From Chitinophaga rhizophila (GTDB taxonomy: Bacteria; Bacteroidota; Bacteroidia; Chitinophagales; Chitinophagaceae), in contig NZ_JAICCF010000001.1 in assembly GCF_019492185.1 (NCBI RefSeq), positions 1,798,001 through 1,862,000 of the forward strand: a DNA stretch of 64,000 nt, in the 5' to 3' direction. The first letter of the stretch is position 1, and each line of letters opens with the position of its first letter. Both the position numbers and the translations under genes were made by a program. Positions 1-7,843 of this stretch are shown here, one piece after another. A model generated the notes under the pieces. That model ran no database searches. It was not told where the DNA came from and saw only the letters and a program-made list of their open reading frames with translations.

Positions 1-323
1 TGTTAACCGGTATTCAAATCTCTTCATTTTATGGCTAAATCCGCTGTGGTACTAGATATCCTACTTTGAAAAATCCAAATTCCAACTAATTAAAAAAGGC
101 TGTAACGGGAAGACTGACAGGTTGGTACGAAGTGTTATAAAGAGCATCACGCTTTGTTTTATCAACACGAAGCGTGATGCTTTGTTAGCTATCTGATTGA
201 AACAAGGATACAATACTATCAGTTTTGACTAATAGTGTATCACTTCCAGGTATGGCATATTGAGTAAGTCCAACCTGAATCAGCACGAGTTTTCACGAAT
301 ATCTGTGTACGGATACCGGTCGC
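1..323. other. Non-coding stretch at the left edge
   Basis: No convincing gene is visible. The only structured element is the hairpin at 143-181 downstream of ilvE; the rest is AT-rich spacer. A gene ending left of the window cannot be excluded. Confidence 0.5.
143..181 (-). terminator. Hairpin downstream of ilvE
   Basis: A perfect 12-bp inverted repeat (arms 143-154 and 170-181, 15-nt loop) lies about 140 nt past the ilvE stop codon. Read on the minus strand it is followed by CTTTATAAC, a weak T-rich tail. It probably ends the ilvE transcript, but the tail is too poor to be certain. Confidence 0.5.
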
Positions 324-1229
324 TTATGCAACAGGGACCGCAGCGCGATCAAATTCTTTCTCGAGTACTCTCGCTTTGTAAGCCTGCTGTAGCACCTTAC
401 CCAGGGAAGAAGCCCATGGTTTAGCAAAAGTGTGACCGTCGAGTGAATCCCATCCAACTACCTCAGCAGCAGTACCGCAATAGAATACGCAATCAGCTGT
501 TTTCAGTTCATCAACAGTGAAAAGCTTTTCCTCCAATGGAATACCCAGTTCGTGGCACAGTTCAATCACTGTTGCCCTGGTAATGCCTGGCAGAATGTTG
601 CCTGGGGGAGGGGTAAAGATTTTACCGTCTTTCTCAAAGAAGAGGTTTGCACCCGGACCTTCAGCTACATAGCCGTTGATATCCAGCAACAATGCCTCAT
701 CATAACCGTTTTCCTTCGCTTCCTGTGAAGCCAGGATGGAGTTTACATACAGACCAGCGGTCTTTGACTCGATCTTAAATGCTTTCGGGTTAGGGCGCTG
801 GTAAGACGATGTCATAACGCGCAGCAGTTTTTCACCCAGGTAAGCACCCCATTCCCATGCACAGATCAGTACATGCGTCTCGGAAGCAGCTTTCAACGTC
901 ATATTGGGAGGACAGAAAGCAAGCGGACGAATGTACGCTTCTTCCATATTGTTCATTTCCAGCACCTTGTAACATGCAGCAACCAGCTCGTCGTTATCGA
1001 ATGGATACGGCATGTGTATCAACTCGCAGGAACGCTTAAATCTGTCGAAGTGTTCTTTTGCTTTAAAAATCTTAACAGTTCCATCAGCTGTTTTGTAAGC
1101 GCGGATACCCTCAAATACGGCATATCCATAATGCAGTGACTGGCCATACAGGTCGGTAGTAGCGGCGGTGGCTTTCTTAAACTCCCCGTTGATGTAAAGA
1201 ATGGTGTTCTCGTTGTAATAGCTATACAT
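324..1229 (-). CDS. ilvE: Branched-chain amino acid aminotransferase
   Basis: Cytoplasmic PLP enzyme that moves the amino group between glutamate and the 2-oxo acids of Ile, Leu and Val, the last step of their synthesis. At 301 aa it has the usual length for fold type IV transaminases. Visible features are the N-terminal LHYGYAVFEGIRAY block (about 32-45), the likely PLP lysine K156 in IESKTAGLYVNS, the VAEGPGANLF block at about 188-197, and GITRATVIEL near 215-224. It is a single gene here, not linked to other ilv or leu genes. Its 5' region carries a short Ile/Leu/Val-rich leader peptide and a rho-independent terminator 49 nt before the start codon, so supply of charged branched-chain tRNAs probably controls expression. 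The start at 1229 is the only good one after the terminator. Function is confident; substrate range is inferred from the family. Confidence 0.95.
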   Translation of the reverse strand: MYSYYNENTILYINGEFKKATAATTDLYGQSLHYGYAVFEGIRAYKTADGTVKIFKAKEHFDRFKRSCELIHMPYPFDNDELVAACYKVLEMNNMEEAYIRPLAFCPPNMTLKAASETHVLICAWEWGAYLGEKLLRVMTSSYQRPNPKAFKIESKTAGLYVNSILASQEAKENGYDEALLLDINGYVAEGPGANLFFEKDGKIFTPPPGNILPGITRATVIELCHELGIPLEEKLFTVDELKTADCVFYCGTAAEVVGWDSLDGHTFAKPWASSLGKVLQQAYKARVLEKEFDRAAVPVA

Positions 1230-1277
1230 AATTCAGATATTAGAAATTCGATTTTGGATTGAACTAATTACAGGCAC

Positions 1278-1310
1278 AAAAAAATGCCTTCCTCGATGGA
1301 GGAAGGCATT
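1278..1310 (-). terminator. Attenuator terminator of the ilvE leader
   Basis: Perfect 12-bp stem (arms 1283-1294 and 1299-1310) with a 4-nt loop. On the minus strand it is followed directly by seven T (complement of 1278-1284). It sits between the leader peptide stop and the ilvE start. Its 5' arm and loop contain TCCTCCAT (complement of 1296-1303), which can instead pair with ATGGAGGA in the last codons of the leader peptide (complement of 1345-1352). Terminator and antiterminator are therefore mutually exclusive. Confidence 0.9.
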
Positions 1311-1341
1311 CTATTTATCGTTAGTGATTGTACACGTTTAC

Positions 1342-1455
1342 CTATCCTCCATATTGGTGGCTAATAATGACAACGACAATCACGACTAGTGTAATGGCCC
1401 AGTTCAACTGAGCTACTATGTGATTAATCTTGTTATTGTCTTTATTTACCCACAT
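1342..1455 (-). CDS. ilvE leader peptide (Ile/Leu/Val-rich, 37 aa)
   Basis: Small ORF starting ATG TGG GTA and ending TAT GGA GGA TAG. Codons 21-31 read I T L V V I V V V I I, so ten of eleven residues are the three products of the pathway served by the downstream ilvE. The ORF lies between a TAnnTTTG promoter (1481-1488) and a terminator (1278-1310). RNA segments at the start codon (complement of 1454-1460), at the leader end (1346-1352) and in the terminator 5' arm (1296-1302) are complementary in the pattern 1:2 / 2:3 / 3:4 of classical attenuators. Stalling of the ribosome in the Ile/Val run would leave segment 2 free to form the antiterminator; a ribosome reaching the stop codon would cover it. 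The alternative is a tiny single-pass membrane protein, but the RNA architecture favours a leader. Confidence 0.85.
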   Translation of the reverse strand: MWVNKDNNKINHIVAQLNWAITLVVIVVVIISHQYGG

Positions 1456-1480
1456 GGAGGTATGTTTTTATTTGCTACTA

Positions 1481-1513
1481 CAAATGTATTGGTCGGTTGA
1501 CTAAAAAACAATA
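1481..1513 (-). promoter_or_regulatory. Bacteroidota-type promoter of the ilvE leader
   Basis: On the minus strand TACATTTG (complement of 1481-1488) matches the TAnnTTTG -7 box. TATTG (complement of 1509-1513) lies 20 nt upstream as a -33 element. The leader peptide ATG follows 25 nt after the -7 box. Confidence 0.7.
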
Positions 1514-1634
1514 CAATGCAAAAGATTTAGTCATTTCGCAAACAAATCTTCACTTTTTGAAGATATTGAAATAAAACGTCCTTTCTTTAACCAAAATCCA
1601 CACAAATAGCAAAATTATTACAATTCATCCGAGG

Positions 1635-2537
1635 TTATTTCCAGAGATTATCCGGATACTCACCTCTTTTCACCAGTGAAGAAAGACTTTCCTGTACACC
1701 AGGAGCATCTTCTTTGTATGTTACACCAAACCACTGTGCAGCAGTTGGGATCACATTTACAACACCCAGTTTGTTCTGAATGAAATGATCAATCACGATA
1801 GGAATAAAGAACTCAGACTTAGGCTTATCACCGCTCTTTTCCAGGAACTCTTTGAATAAACCTTTGCTCAGTTCAAATACCGATGGATGGAAACCCCAGA
1901 AATTCATGGAAACAGGTGTATCACCTGCCAGCGGATGTTTGGTGCCATCTGCATCTTCATACACAATCTGCTCGCCGTCTTTATACACATTGGTCCTTTC
2001 ATTGATAGCCGCCAGGTTACTGTTTTCATCAGCCGCACATACACCGCGTGAAACAGATCCATGCTCGCTGATCGTTTTGCTCAGCTGATAGCCAATTACG
2101 CTGTAAACGTCTGGCTTTGCAGCATTTTTCAGAAAAGTAGCCGCCTTCTCAAAAGAGTCACGACCATAGAAATCATCTGCATTGATCACCGCAAAAGGCT
2201 CATTGATAGCATCTTTTGCACAGAGTATTGCATGCGCAGTACCCCAAGGTTTAGTGCGGTCAGCAGGTACCTGATAACCATCCAGATATGCATTCATATC
2301 CTGGAACACATAATCAGTAGCTATACGACCTTTCAGTTTGGGTTCAAATATCTCTTTAAATTCTTTTTCAAATTCCTTACGGATAATGAACACTACCTTG
2401 CCGAAACCAGCACGGATAGCGTCATAAATGGAGTAATCAACAATTGTTTCACCACTGGGGCCAAACTGCTGTATCTGTTTGAGGCTACCATATCGGCTAG
2501 CCATACCGGCAGCAAGGATCAATAAAGTTGGTTGCAT
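1635..2537 (-). CDS. Sugar-phosphate nucleotidyltransferase family protein
   Basis: 300-aa GT-A-fold nucleotidyltransferase. The N-terminal signature LAAGMASRYGSLKQ (about 8-21) is the nucleotide-binding loop. TKPWGTAHA (about 95-103) and the metal-site motif NADDFYG (119-125) follow. Such enzymes couple NTP and a sugar-1-phosphate to an NDP-sugar and pyrophosphate, in cell-envelope or glycogen-type pathways. The sequence does not show which sugar or nucleotide is used, and no sugar-modifying genes are adjacent. It is monocistronic between the ilvE leader and the divergent fucosidase. The start MQPTLLILAAG places the binding loop at the usual distance from the N terminus. Confidence 0.85.
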   Translation of the reverse strand: MQPTLLILAAGMASRYGSLKQIQQFGPSGETIVDYSIYDAIRAGFGKVVFIIRKEFEKEFKEIFEPKLKGRIATDYVFQDMNAYLDGYQVPADRTKPWGTAHAILCAKDAINEPFAVINADDFYGRDSFEKAATFLKNAAKPDVYSVIGYQLSKTISEHGSVSRGVCAADENSNLAAINERTNVYKDGEQIVYEDADGTKHPLAGDTPVSMNFWGFHPSVFELSKGLFKEFLEKSGDKPKSEFFIPIVIDHFIQNKLGVVNVIPTAAQWFGVTYKEDAPGVQESLSSLVKRGEYPDNLWK

Positions 2538-2738
2538 TTATAGATTTGTTTTTTGTGTTTCCATGTATTAGATGAATATTTTCCAGGCGCTAAATTTAAC
2601 GATTAAAACTATTTTCACAGCTTCTTTTTGTTATGAAACTGTTACGCCTACGGGCCATCATGCAACAAATCCCGTACCAACCGGGGCTGTTTTCGTAAAT
2701 AAACAAACATTATAGATTAAATCCATGTGAATCAAAAG

Positions 2739-4079
2739 ATGAAACGACTATTCTTATCCGCAGTGCTCATGCTGCCACTATTGCCAATTGCCAATGCTCA
2801 ACAACACACTCCACCCGATTCTATCCGGAACAAAATGCAATGGTTTGCTGATGCAAAACTTGGCATTTTTATCCATTGGGGCATCTATTCAGTCAAAGGG
2901 GTAGACGAATCCTGGTCATTCTATAACAAAAAAATAGCTTACAATGACTATATGCAACAGCTGAAAGGGTTCACCGCCAGGAACTATCATCCGGAAGAAT
3001 GGGCCGCCCTGATCAAGGAATCCGGTGCCCGCTACGCGGTGGTCACTACCAAACACCATGATGGCGTAGCCCTATGGGATAGTAAACTGAGCAAGCTGGA
3101 TGTAGCTAACAGCACTCCCGCCAAACGCGACGTACTCACGCCCTTATATACGGCCCTACGGCAGCAAGGGATTAAGACAGGTGCATACTTCTCCCTGATA
3201 GACTGGAGCCATCCTGATTATCCGCAATTCCTGAAAGACAGCAGCCGCTATGACGCAAAGAAAGATGCCGCACGCTGGCAGCGCTTCCTCCGCTTCTCTC
3301 AAGGTCAGCTGAAAGAAGTGATGCAACAATACAACCCAGACCTCTGGTGGTTTGATGGCGACTGGGAACACAGCGCTGAAGAATGGGAAGCCCAGAAAAT
3401 GAGAAAAATGCTGACGGACCACCATCCAAACACCATTATCAATGGCCGTCTGCAAGGCTATGGCGACTATGAAACGCCCGAACAGAACTTCCCCGTATCC
3501 AGACCCAACTATCACTGGTGGGAGCTGTGCATGACTATCAATAACAACTGGGGCTATCATCCTGATGATACTAATTTCAAAACACCTTACGAGGTCATCA
3601 CCATCTTTGCCGACGCTGTCAGCAATGGCGGAAACATGCTATTGGATATCGGTCCTGCCGAAGATGGCACTATTCCTGCTGAACAAGTGAACGTATTGAA
3701 AGAACTGGGCGCATGGAATAAGAAACATGCTCCCGCTATCTTCAATACTGTAGCGGGAATCCCGGCAGGACACTTCTATGGTCCTACCACTTTGTCAAAA
3801 GATTCCACTACCTTATACCTCTTCCTGCCCGGCAATATGACTGGTCAGGTAATGGTAAAAGGCCTGGTGAATACTATTAAAAAGATCAGCGCAGTCGGAA
3901 ACGGCCAGCAGCTACATCATAAAGTTGTAGGTAAAATATCCTGGAGCGCTGTACCCGGACTTGTCTATATTGACGTGCCCCCGGCTGTGCAGGATAAATA
4001 CATGACGGTACTGGCCCTTGAACTGGACAGTAAGGTAAAACTGTACCGCGGAAAAGGTGGATTCCTGACTAATGAATAA
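2739..4079 (+). CDS. Secreted alpha-L-fucosidase, GH29
   Basis: 446-aa glycoside hydrolase expected to release alpha-L-fucose from fucosylated glycans in the periplasm or outside. The ATG at 2739 gives a clean signal peptide (MKRLFLSAVLMLPLLPIANA, then QQ). A GTG four codons upstream (2727) is the longer alternative and adds only MNQK before the signal, so the ATG is preferred. Family blocks are AKLGIFIHWGIYSV (about 39-52), TTKHHDGVALWDS (about 103-115) and PDLWWFDGDWEHS, in which the Asp of WFDG (D206) is the expected catalytic nucleophile. A C-terminal beta-sandwich region follows after about residue 330. The next gene is a GH20 hexosaminidase in the same direction, so both probably act on the same type of glycan. 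A hairpin separates them. Confidence 0.92.
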   Translation: MKRLFLSAVLMLPLLPIANAQQHTPPDSIRNKMQWFADAKLGIFIHWGIYSVKGVDESWSFYNKKIAYNDYMQQLKGFTARNYHPEEWAALIKESGARYAVVTTKHHDGVALWDSKLSKLDVANSTPAKRDVLTPLYTALRQQGIKTGAYFSLIDWSHPDYPQFLKDSSRYDAKKDAARWQRFLRFSQGQLKEVMQQYNPDLWWFDGDWEHSAEEWEAQKMRKMLTDHHPNTIINGRLQGYGDYETPEQNFPVSRPNYHWWELCMTINNNWGYHPDDTNFKTPYEVITIFADAVSNGGNMLLDIGPAEDGTIPAEQVNVLKELGAWNKKHAPAIFNTVAGIPAGHFYGPTTLSKDSTTLYLFLPGNMTGQVMVKGLVNTIKKISAVGNGQQLHHKVVGKISWSAVPGLVYIDVPPAVQDKYMTVLALELDSKVKLYRGKGGFLTNE

Positions 4080-4084
4080 CAACT

Positions 4085-4114
4085 CCTGCAGCCCGTCTCA
4101 GGGCGGGCTGCAGG
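4085..4114 (+). terminator. GC-rich hairpin between GH29 and GH20 genes
   Basis: Perfect 11-bp stem (4085-4095 with 4104-4114), 8-nt loop, no T-tract. It lies just after the fucosidase stop. It may slow transcription or protect the upstream mRNA rather than fully terminate. Confidence 0.45.
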
Positions 4115-4185
4115 TCGCTATATACAATAGAGGTGAATGTGAACGATGAAGAATGCCAGTAAATAACCATACCAATATTATGCAT

Positions 4186-6507
4186 ATGAAAACATTATTC
4201 CTGTCAACGCTCGCACTATGCTGCTTTCTGTCCGGAGTAGCACAGCTGAAAACCGGTGACATTACCATCATCCCTGAACCGCTGCTGCTCAATCCTATGC
4301 CTGGCAGCTTTGTTGTGAATCAAGAAACTACTATTCAATTCAGTGGTAAAGGCGGAGAAACAACAGCCGCATTCCTCAATGATTACCTGCAACGTAATTA
4401 CAACTTTAAACTACCTGTCAGTCCTGCTACCAAAGGCACTCCTAAATCATTACCTGTCATAAAAATAGTAGAAGCGCCTACTGGTAAAAAAGAAGGATAT
4501 ATACTGGAAGTAAATACCGGCCGGGTATATATGCAGGGCGATGCGCCAGGGCTATTTTATGGACTGCAAACACTACTACAACTGTTTCCTGTAAACAAGC
4601 ATTTTAAAGCGGCTACTGACTCCGTCACTCAAAAGCCCTTCAATGGCAGCCTGCACCTGCCGGGTGTAAAAATCCAGGACTATCCGCGCTTCGCTTACCG
4701 CGGGATGATGCTGGATGTAAGCCGCCACTTCTTCCCTCCTGCGGCCATCAGACAGTTTATTGATATGATGGCGCTCTATAAATTCAACCGCTTCCACTGG
4801 CACCTTACTGATGACCAGGGATGGCGTATTGAAATCAAGAAGTATCCACGTCTGCAGGAGATTGCCTCCACCAGGAAAGAGACCATTGTTGGTCATCACC
4901 GACGCAGTAATACTTATGATGGCAAACCTTACGGTGGCTACTATACGCAGGAGGAAGTACGGGATATTGTCAAATACGCAGCCGACAGAAATATTACCAT
5001 TATACCTGAAATAGAAATGCCTGGTCATTCGCAGGCCGTACTTGCTGCCTACCCATCATTTGGCAATACAAAAGGGCCCTATGAGGTGCGCACTACCTGG
5101 GGAATATCCAAAGATGTGCTCAACCCTGTTAATGACTCGGTATTCGTATTTCTACAGGATGTATTAACGGAAGTCATAGATCTATTCCCAAGCAAGTATA
5201 TACACATTGGCGGCGACGAATGTCTGAAAGACCGATGGAAAGAATCTGCTGAAGTACAACGTATGATCCGCAGGCTGGGACTGAAAGACGAGCATGACCT
5301 ACAAAGCTATTTTATCCAGCGTATGGAAAAGTTCGTCAACAGTAAAGGACGCTCTATCATTGGCTGGGATGAGATACTGGAAGGCGGCCTCGCGCCGAAA
5401 GCCACTGTTATGAGCTGGCGCGGTGAAGAAGGCGGGATTGCTGCGGCTAAGCAGAAACATGATGTCATCATGACGCCTAATACTTATCTCTATTTCGATT
5501 ATACCCAAGGTCAGCCGGCCACTGAACCACTCAATGCAGCAGCCTATCTGCCACTGCAAACTGTATATAACTATGAGCCCTTACCCCGGTCTCTCACGCC
5601 TGCCGAACAACGTTATATCAAAGGCGTACAGGGGAATATCTGGACAGAATTTATACCTGATCAGCCAATGCTGGACTATATGCTATGGCCTCGCGCACTC
5701 GCCCTGTCAGAAATAGCATGGGCCCAGCCCTCTAAAAAGAACTACGACCGCTTTCTGCAAAAGCTGCCGCTGGAACTGGCGCGTATGGATTATACGGGCG
5801 TCAACTTCCGTATACCAGAACCTGCCGGTCTTGAAAGCAAAGTAGTAACCAGTACTACTGCTACTGTCACACTTAAACCGCCAGTGAAAGGTAGTATGAT
5901 CTATTATACCATTGATGGTAGTCAGCCGGGAGTACGCAGTGCGCCATACACCCGTGCCTTTACCATCCATGTACCTGAGAATGGTACTGCTACGGTCAAT
6001 TGTATTGTAGTACTGCCCAACGGACGTATCAGTCCGATGTACAGCGCTACCTATGTACATAAGCCTTTCCTGCCTGCAATTGCTACAAAACAGGGAAATA
6101 AGGGCATCAGGTTCTCCCTGGTGAAAACACCGCCATCCAGTGCCAGACAGCTGACGGAAACGGGCGACAGCACCGGCCTGTTACCTGCTATTGATATCCG
6201 CCCGTTACCTGTAAAGGAGTTTGGCGTTACTTTCACCGGACTACTAAAAGTCCCTGCGGATGATCTTTATGAGCTTCATCTTAACAGCGACGACGGCGCA
6301 ATATTTTATATTGATGATCAGGTAGTAGTTGACAATGATGGCCAACATGACTTACAGGACCGCAGCGGCTTCATACCACTGCGTAAAGGACTGCACCGGA
6401 TCAAGGTACAATACTTTAACACGGGATCCGGCGCATGGCTGGATGCCGGCATCTACAGGAACAGAGAGAAACTGAATCCTGCAGATGTATTGTATACAGG
6501 GCAGTAG
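4186..6507 (+). CDS. Secreted beta-N-acetylhexosaminidase, GH20, with C-terminal PA14 domain
   Basis: Exo-acting hexosaminidase that removes terminal GlcNAc or GalNAc by substrate-assisted catalysis. The ATG at 4186 starts a signal peptide (MKTLFLSTLALCCFLSGVAQ); ATGs at 4153 and 4180 only add residues before it. Order of domains (numbering from 4186): GH20b-like N-terminal domain about 30-150, catalytic barrel about 155-500 with the HIGGDEC motif (Asp344-Glu345 catalytic pair), a chitobiase-type beta-sandwich with IYYTIDGSQP near 555-620, and a PA14-like domain near 680-765 (LYELHLNSDDGAIFYIDDQ). The 773-aa length is typical of Bacteroidota multi-domain GH20. PA14 domains often bind carbohydrate. 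It follows the GH29 fucosidase at about 100 bp, suggesting joint work on fucosylated, GlcNAc-containing glycans. Confidence 0.92.
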   Translation: MKTLFLSTLALCCFLSGVAQLKTGDITIIPEPLLLNPMPGSFVVNQETTIQFSGKGGETTAAFLNDYLQRNYNFKLPVSPATKGTPKSLPVIKIVEAPTGKKEGYILEVNTGRVYMQGDAPGLFYGLQTLLQLFPVNKHFKAATDSVTQKPFNGSLHLPGVKIQDYPRFAYRGMMLDVSRHFFPPAAIRQFIDMMALYKFNRFHWHLTDDQGWRIEIKKYPRLQEIASTRKETIVGHHRRSNTYDGKPYGGYYTQEEVRDIVKYAADRNITIIPEIEMPGHSQAVLAAYPSFGNTKGPYEVRTTWGISKDVLNPVNDSVFVFLQDVLTEVIDLFPSKYIHIGGDECLKDRWKESAEVQRMIRRLGLKDEHDLQSYFIQRMEKFVNSKGRSIIGWDEILEGGLAPKATVMSWRGEEGGIAAAKQKHDVIMTPNTYLYFDYTQGQPATEPLNAAAYLPLQTVYNYEPLPRSLTPAEQRYIKGVQGNIWTEFIPDQPMLDYMLWPRALALSEIAWAQPSKKNYDRFLQKLPLELARMDYTGVNFRIPEPAGLESKVVTSTTATVTLKPPVKGSMIYYTIDGSQPGVRSAPYTRAFTIHVPENGTATVNCIVVLPNGRISPMYSATYVHKPFLPAIATKQGNKGIRFSLVKTPPSSARQLTETGDSTGLLPAIDIRPLPVKEFGVTFTGLLKVPADDLYELHLNSDDGAIFYIDDQVVVDNDGQHDLQDRSGFIPLRKGLHRIKVQYFNTGSGAWLDAGIYRNREKLNPADVLYTGQ

Positions 6508-6545
6508 TCAGCGATCATGGAGTATCTTTGTCAGCCATATATTTG

Positions 6546-6593
6546 ACAACCTTATCTGCAGCCGCTGGAACGAAAAGCTGCAGATAAGGTTGT
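6546..6593 (+). terminator. 17-bp perfect hairpin after the GH20 gene
   Basis: Arms 6546-6562 and 6577-6593 pair perfectly around a 14-nt loop. The plus-strand tail is ATTCCTC, not a T-run, so intrinsic termination is uncertain. The position, 40 nt after the GH20 stop, fits a 3'-end structure. Confidence 0.5.
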
Positions 6594-6715
6594 ATTCCTC
6601 CCCCGGCCTTTAGGTATATGGCAAACATCCGACTACTAAAGGAACCAATTCCTGCTACTTTGCAGGAACGGAGCTATACTGGACTAATATGTGTAAATGA
6701 TCGTTACTTTGCCGG

Positions 6716-7645
6716 ATGCAGTTCAACTATAACAATATCTCTCTGCAACAAATTACCCCTCCCTGGCTTCCGGCTGAGATACAGGCATGGGTATTACGGC
6801 TTGACCTGCTTCACCCTGAGGTATCAGGTAACAAGTGGTTCAAACTAAAACACAACCTTGACGCGGCTATCCGGCAAGGTAAGCAACGACTAGTCACTTT
6901 CGGTGGTGCTTACTCTAATCATATTGCGGCCACTGCCGCTGCCTGTCACCTGGCAGGGTTTCCGTGTACAGGCATCATCCGGGGAGAACAGGCAGCTGAA
7001 TTGAGTCATACGTTAAAGGGTGCAGCTGCCAAAGGTATGGAGCTGGTCTTCATCAGCCGGGAAGCTTATCGTAACAAAGCCAACACCGACTGGGAAGCCC
7101 TTTATCCGGAGGCTTATATAGTGCCTGAAGGAGGCAACAATGCATTGGGAGCTAAAGGCTGCGAAGAAATACTGCCTCTTGCAGTGGAGGCCCTGAAAAA
7201 CACACCTTTGAAGCAATCAGCAGGCGTTGATAAAAGTGGGATTTCTGATCCGGATACCTTCACGCATATCGCCTGCGCTGTTGGCACAGGTACGACCCTG
7301 GCCGGTATTATCAACAGTGCGGCTCCAGGTCAGACGGTGCTGGGTTATGTCGTATTGAAAGGGGCCACCTATCTGGAAGGCGAAATACAGGCGCTACTAC
7401 ATCCGCAGCCACTGCCACACTGGGAATTACTACATATGCATCATGGAGGAGGATACGCAAAAGTATCTCCCGAACTGAAAGCATTCATTGCGGCAAGCAA
7501 TGAGGACATGCACCTGCCCCTGGACATTGTCTATACCGGCAAACTACTGATGGGCTTCCGGACAGATGTGCAGGCCGGAAGATATCCTTATGGCAGCAAC
7601 GTGCTACTTATCCACACAGGCGGATTGCAGGGGAACGCCATATAA
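6716..7645 (+). CDS. 1-aminocyclopropane-1-carboxylate deaminase / D-cysteine desulfhydrase family PLP enzyme
   Basis: 309-aa fold type II PLP enzyme of the tryptophan synthase beta-like superfamily. SGNKWFKL (37-44) carries the expected Schiff-base lysine K40. GGAYSNH (63-69) corresponds to the Ser-Asn catalytic block of ACC deaminases, and GTGTTLAGI near 190-200 looks like the phosphate-binding loop. Family members break down ACC to 2-oxobutyrate and ammonia, or D-cysteine to pyruvate, sulfide and ammonia. Residues alone do not decide between these, and Bacteroidota homologues are often only annotated as pyridoxal-phosphate dependent enzymes. It is monocistronic. TTACTTTG (6704-6711) just before the ATG is close to the Bacteroidota -7 box, suggesting its own promoter. 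Confidence 0.85.
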   Translation: MQFNYNNISLQQITPPWLPAEIQAWVLRLDLLHPEVSGNKWFKLKHNLDAAIRQGKQRLVTFGGAYSNHIAATAAACHLAGFPCTGIIRGEQAAELSHTLKGAAAKGMELVFISREAYRNKANTDWEALYPEAYIVPEGGNNALGAKGCEEILPLAVEALKNTPLKQSAGVDKSGISDPDTFTHIACAVGTGTTLAGIINSAAPGQTVLGYVVLKGATYLEGEIQALLHPQPLPHWELLHMHHGGGYAKVSPELKAFIAASNEDMHLPLDIVYTGKLLMGFRTDVQAGRYPYGSNVLLIHTGGLQGNAI

Positions 7646-7757
7646 CAGTTTTGATTATATTTACGCTAATAACTATTTTCAGTCTCATAGGGGCTAATAA
7701 TGCCTTTGTTTTGATTTTTTTAACGATACTTAGCACCTCACAGGTGCATCATTTTAT

Positions 7758-7765
7758 TATTTTTG
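7758..7765 (+). promoter_or_regulatory. Possible -7 box (TATTTTTG) before the 7844 gene
   Basis: Matches TAnnTTTG, 79 nt upstream of the preferred start of the secreted protein. No clear -33 element is seen, so this is a weak call. Confidence 0.35.
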
Positions 7766-7843
7766 CCAACTTAAAGAGGAAAGCCAGGATATCTGCGCAG
7801 GCGGGTTACTGGAGACATGGATACAGTACAGGAATTAGCATAT

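Noticed and set aside
1342-1455. Reading the leader ORF as an independent small membrane protein
   Set aside because: A hydrophobic run is present, but the placement between promoter and terminator and the alternative pairings fit an attenuator much better.
4153-4185. Upstream start codons for the GH20 gene
   Set aside because: They place polar residues before a complete signal peptide starting at 4186.
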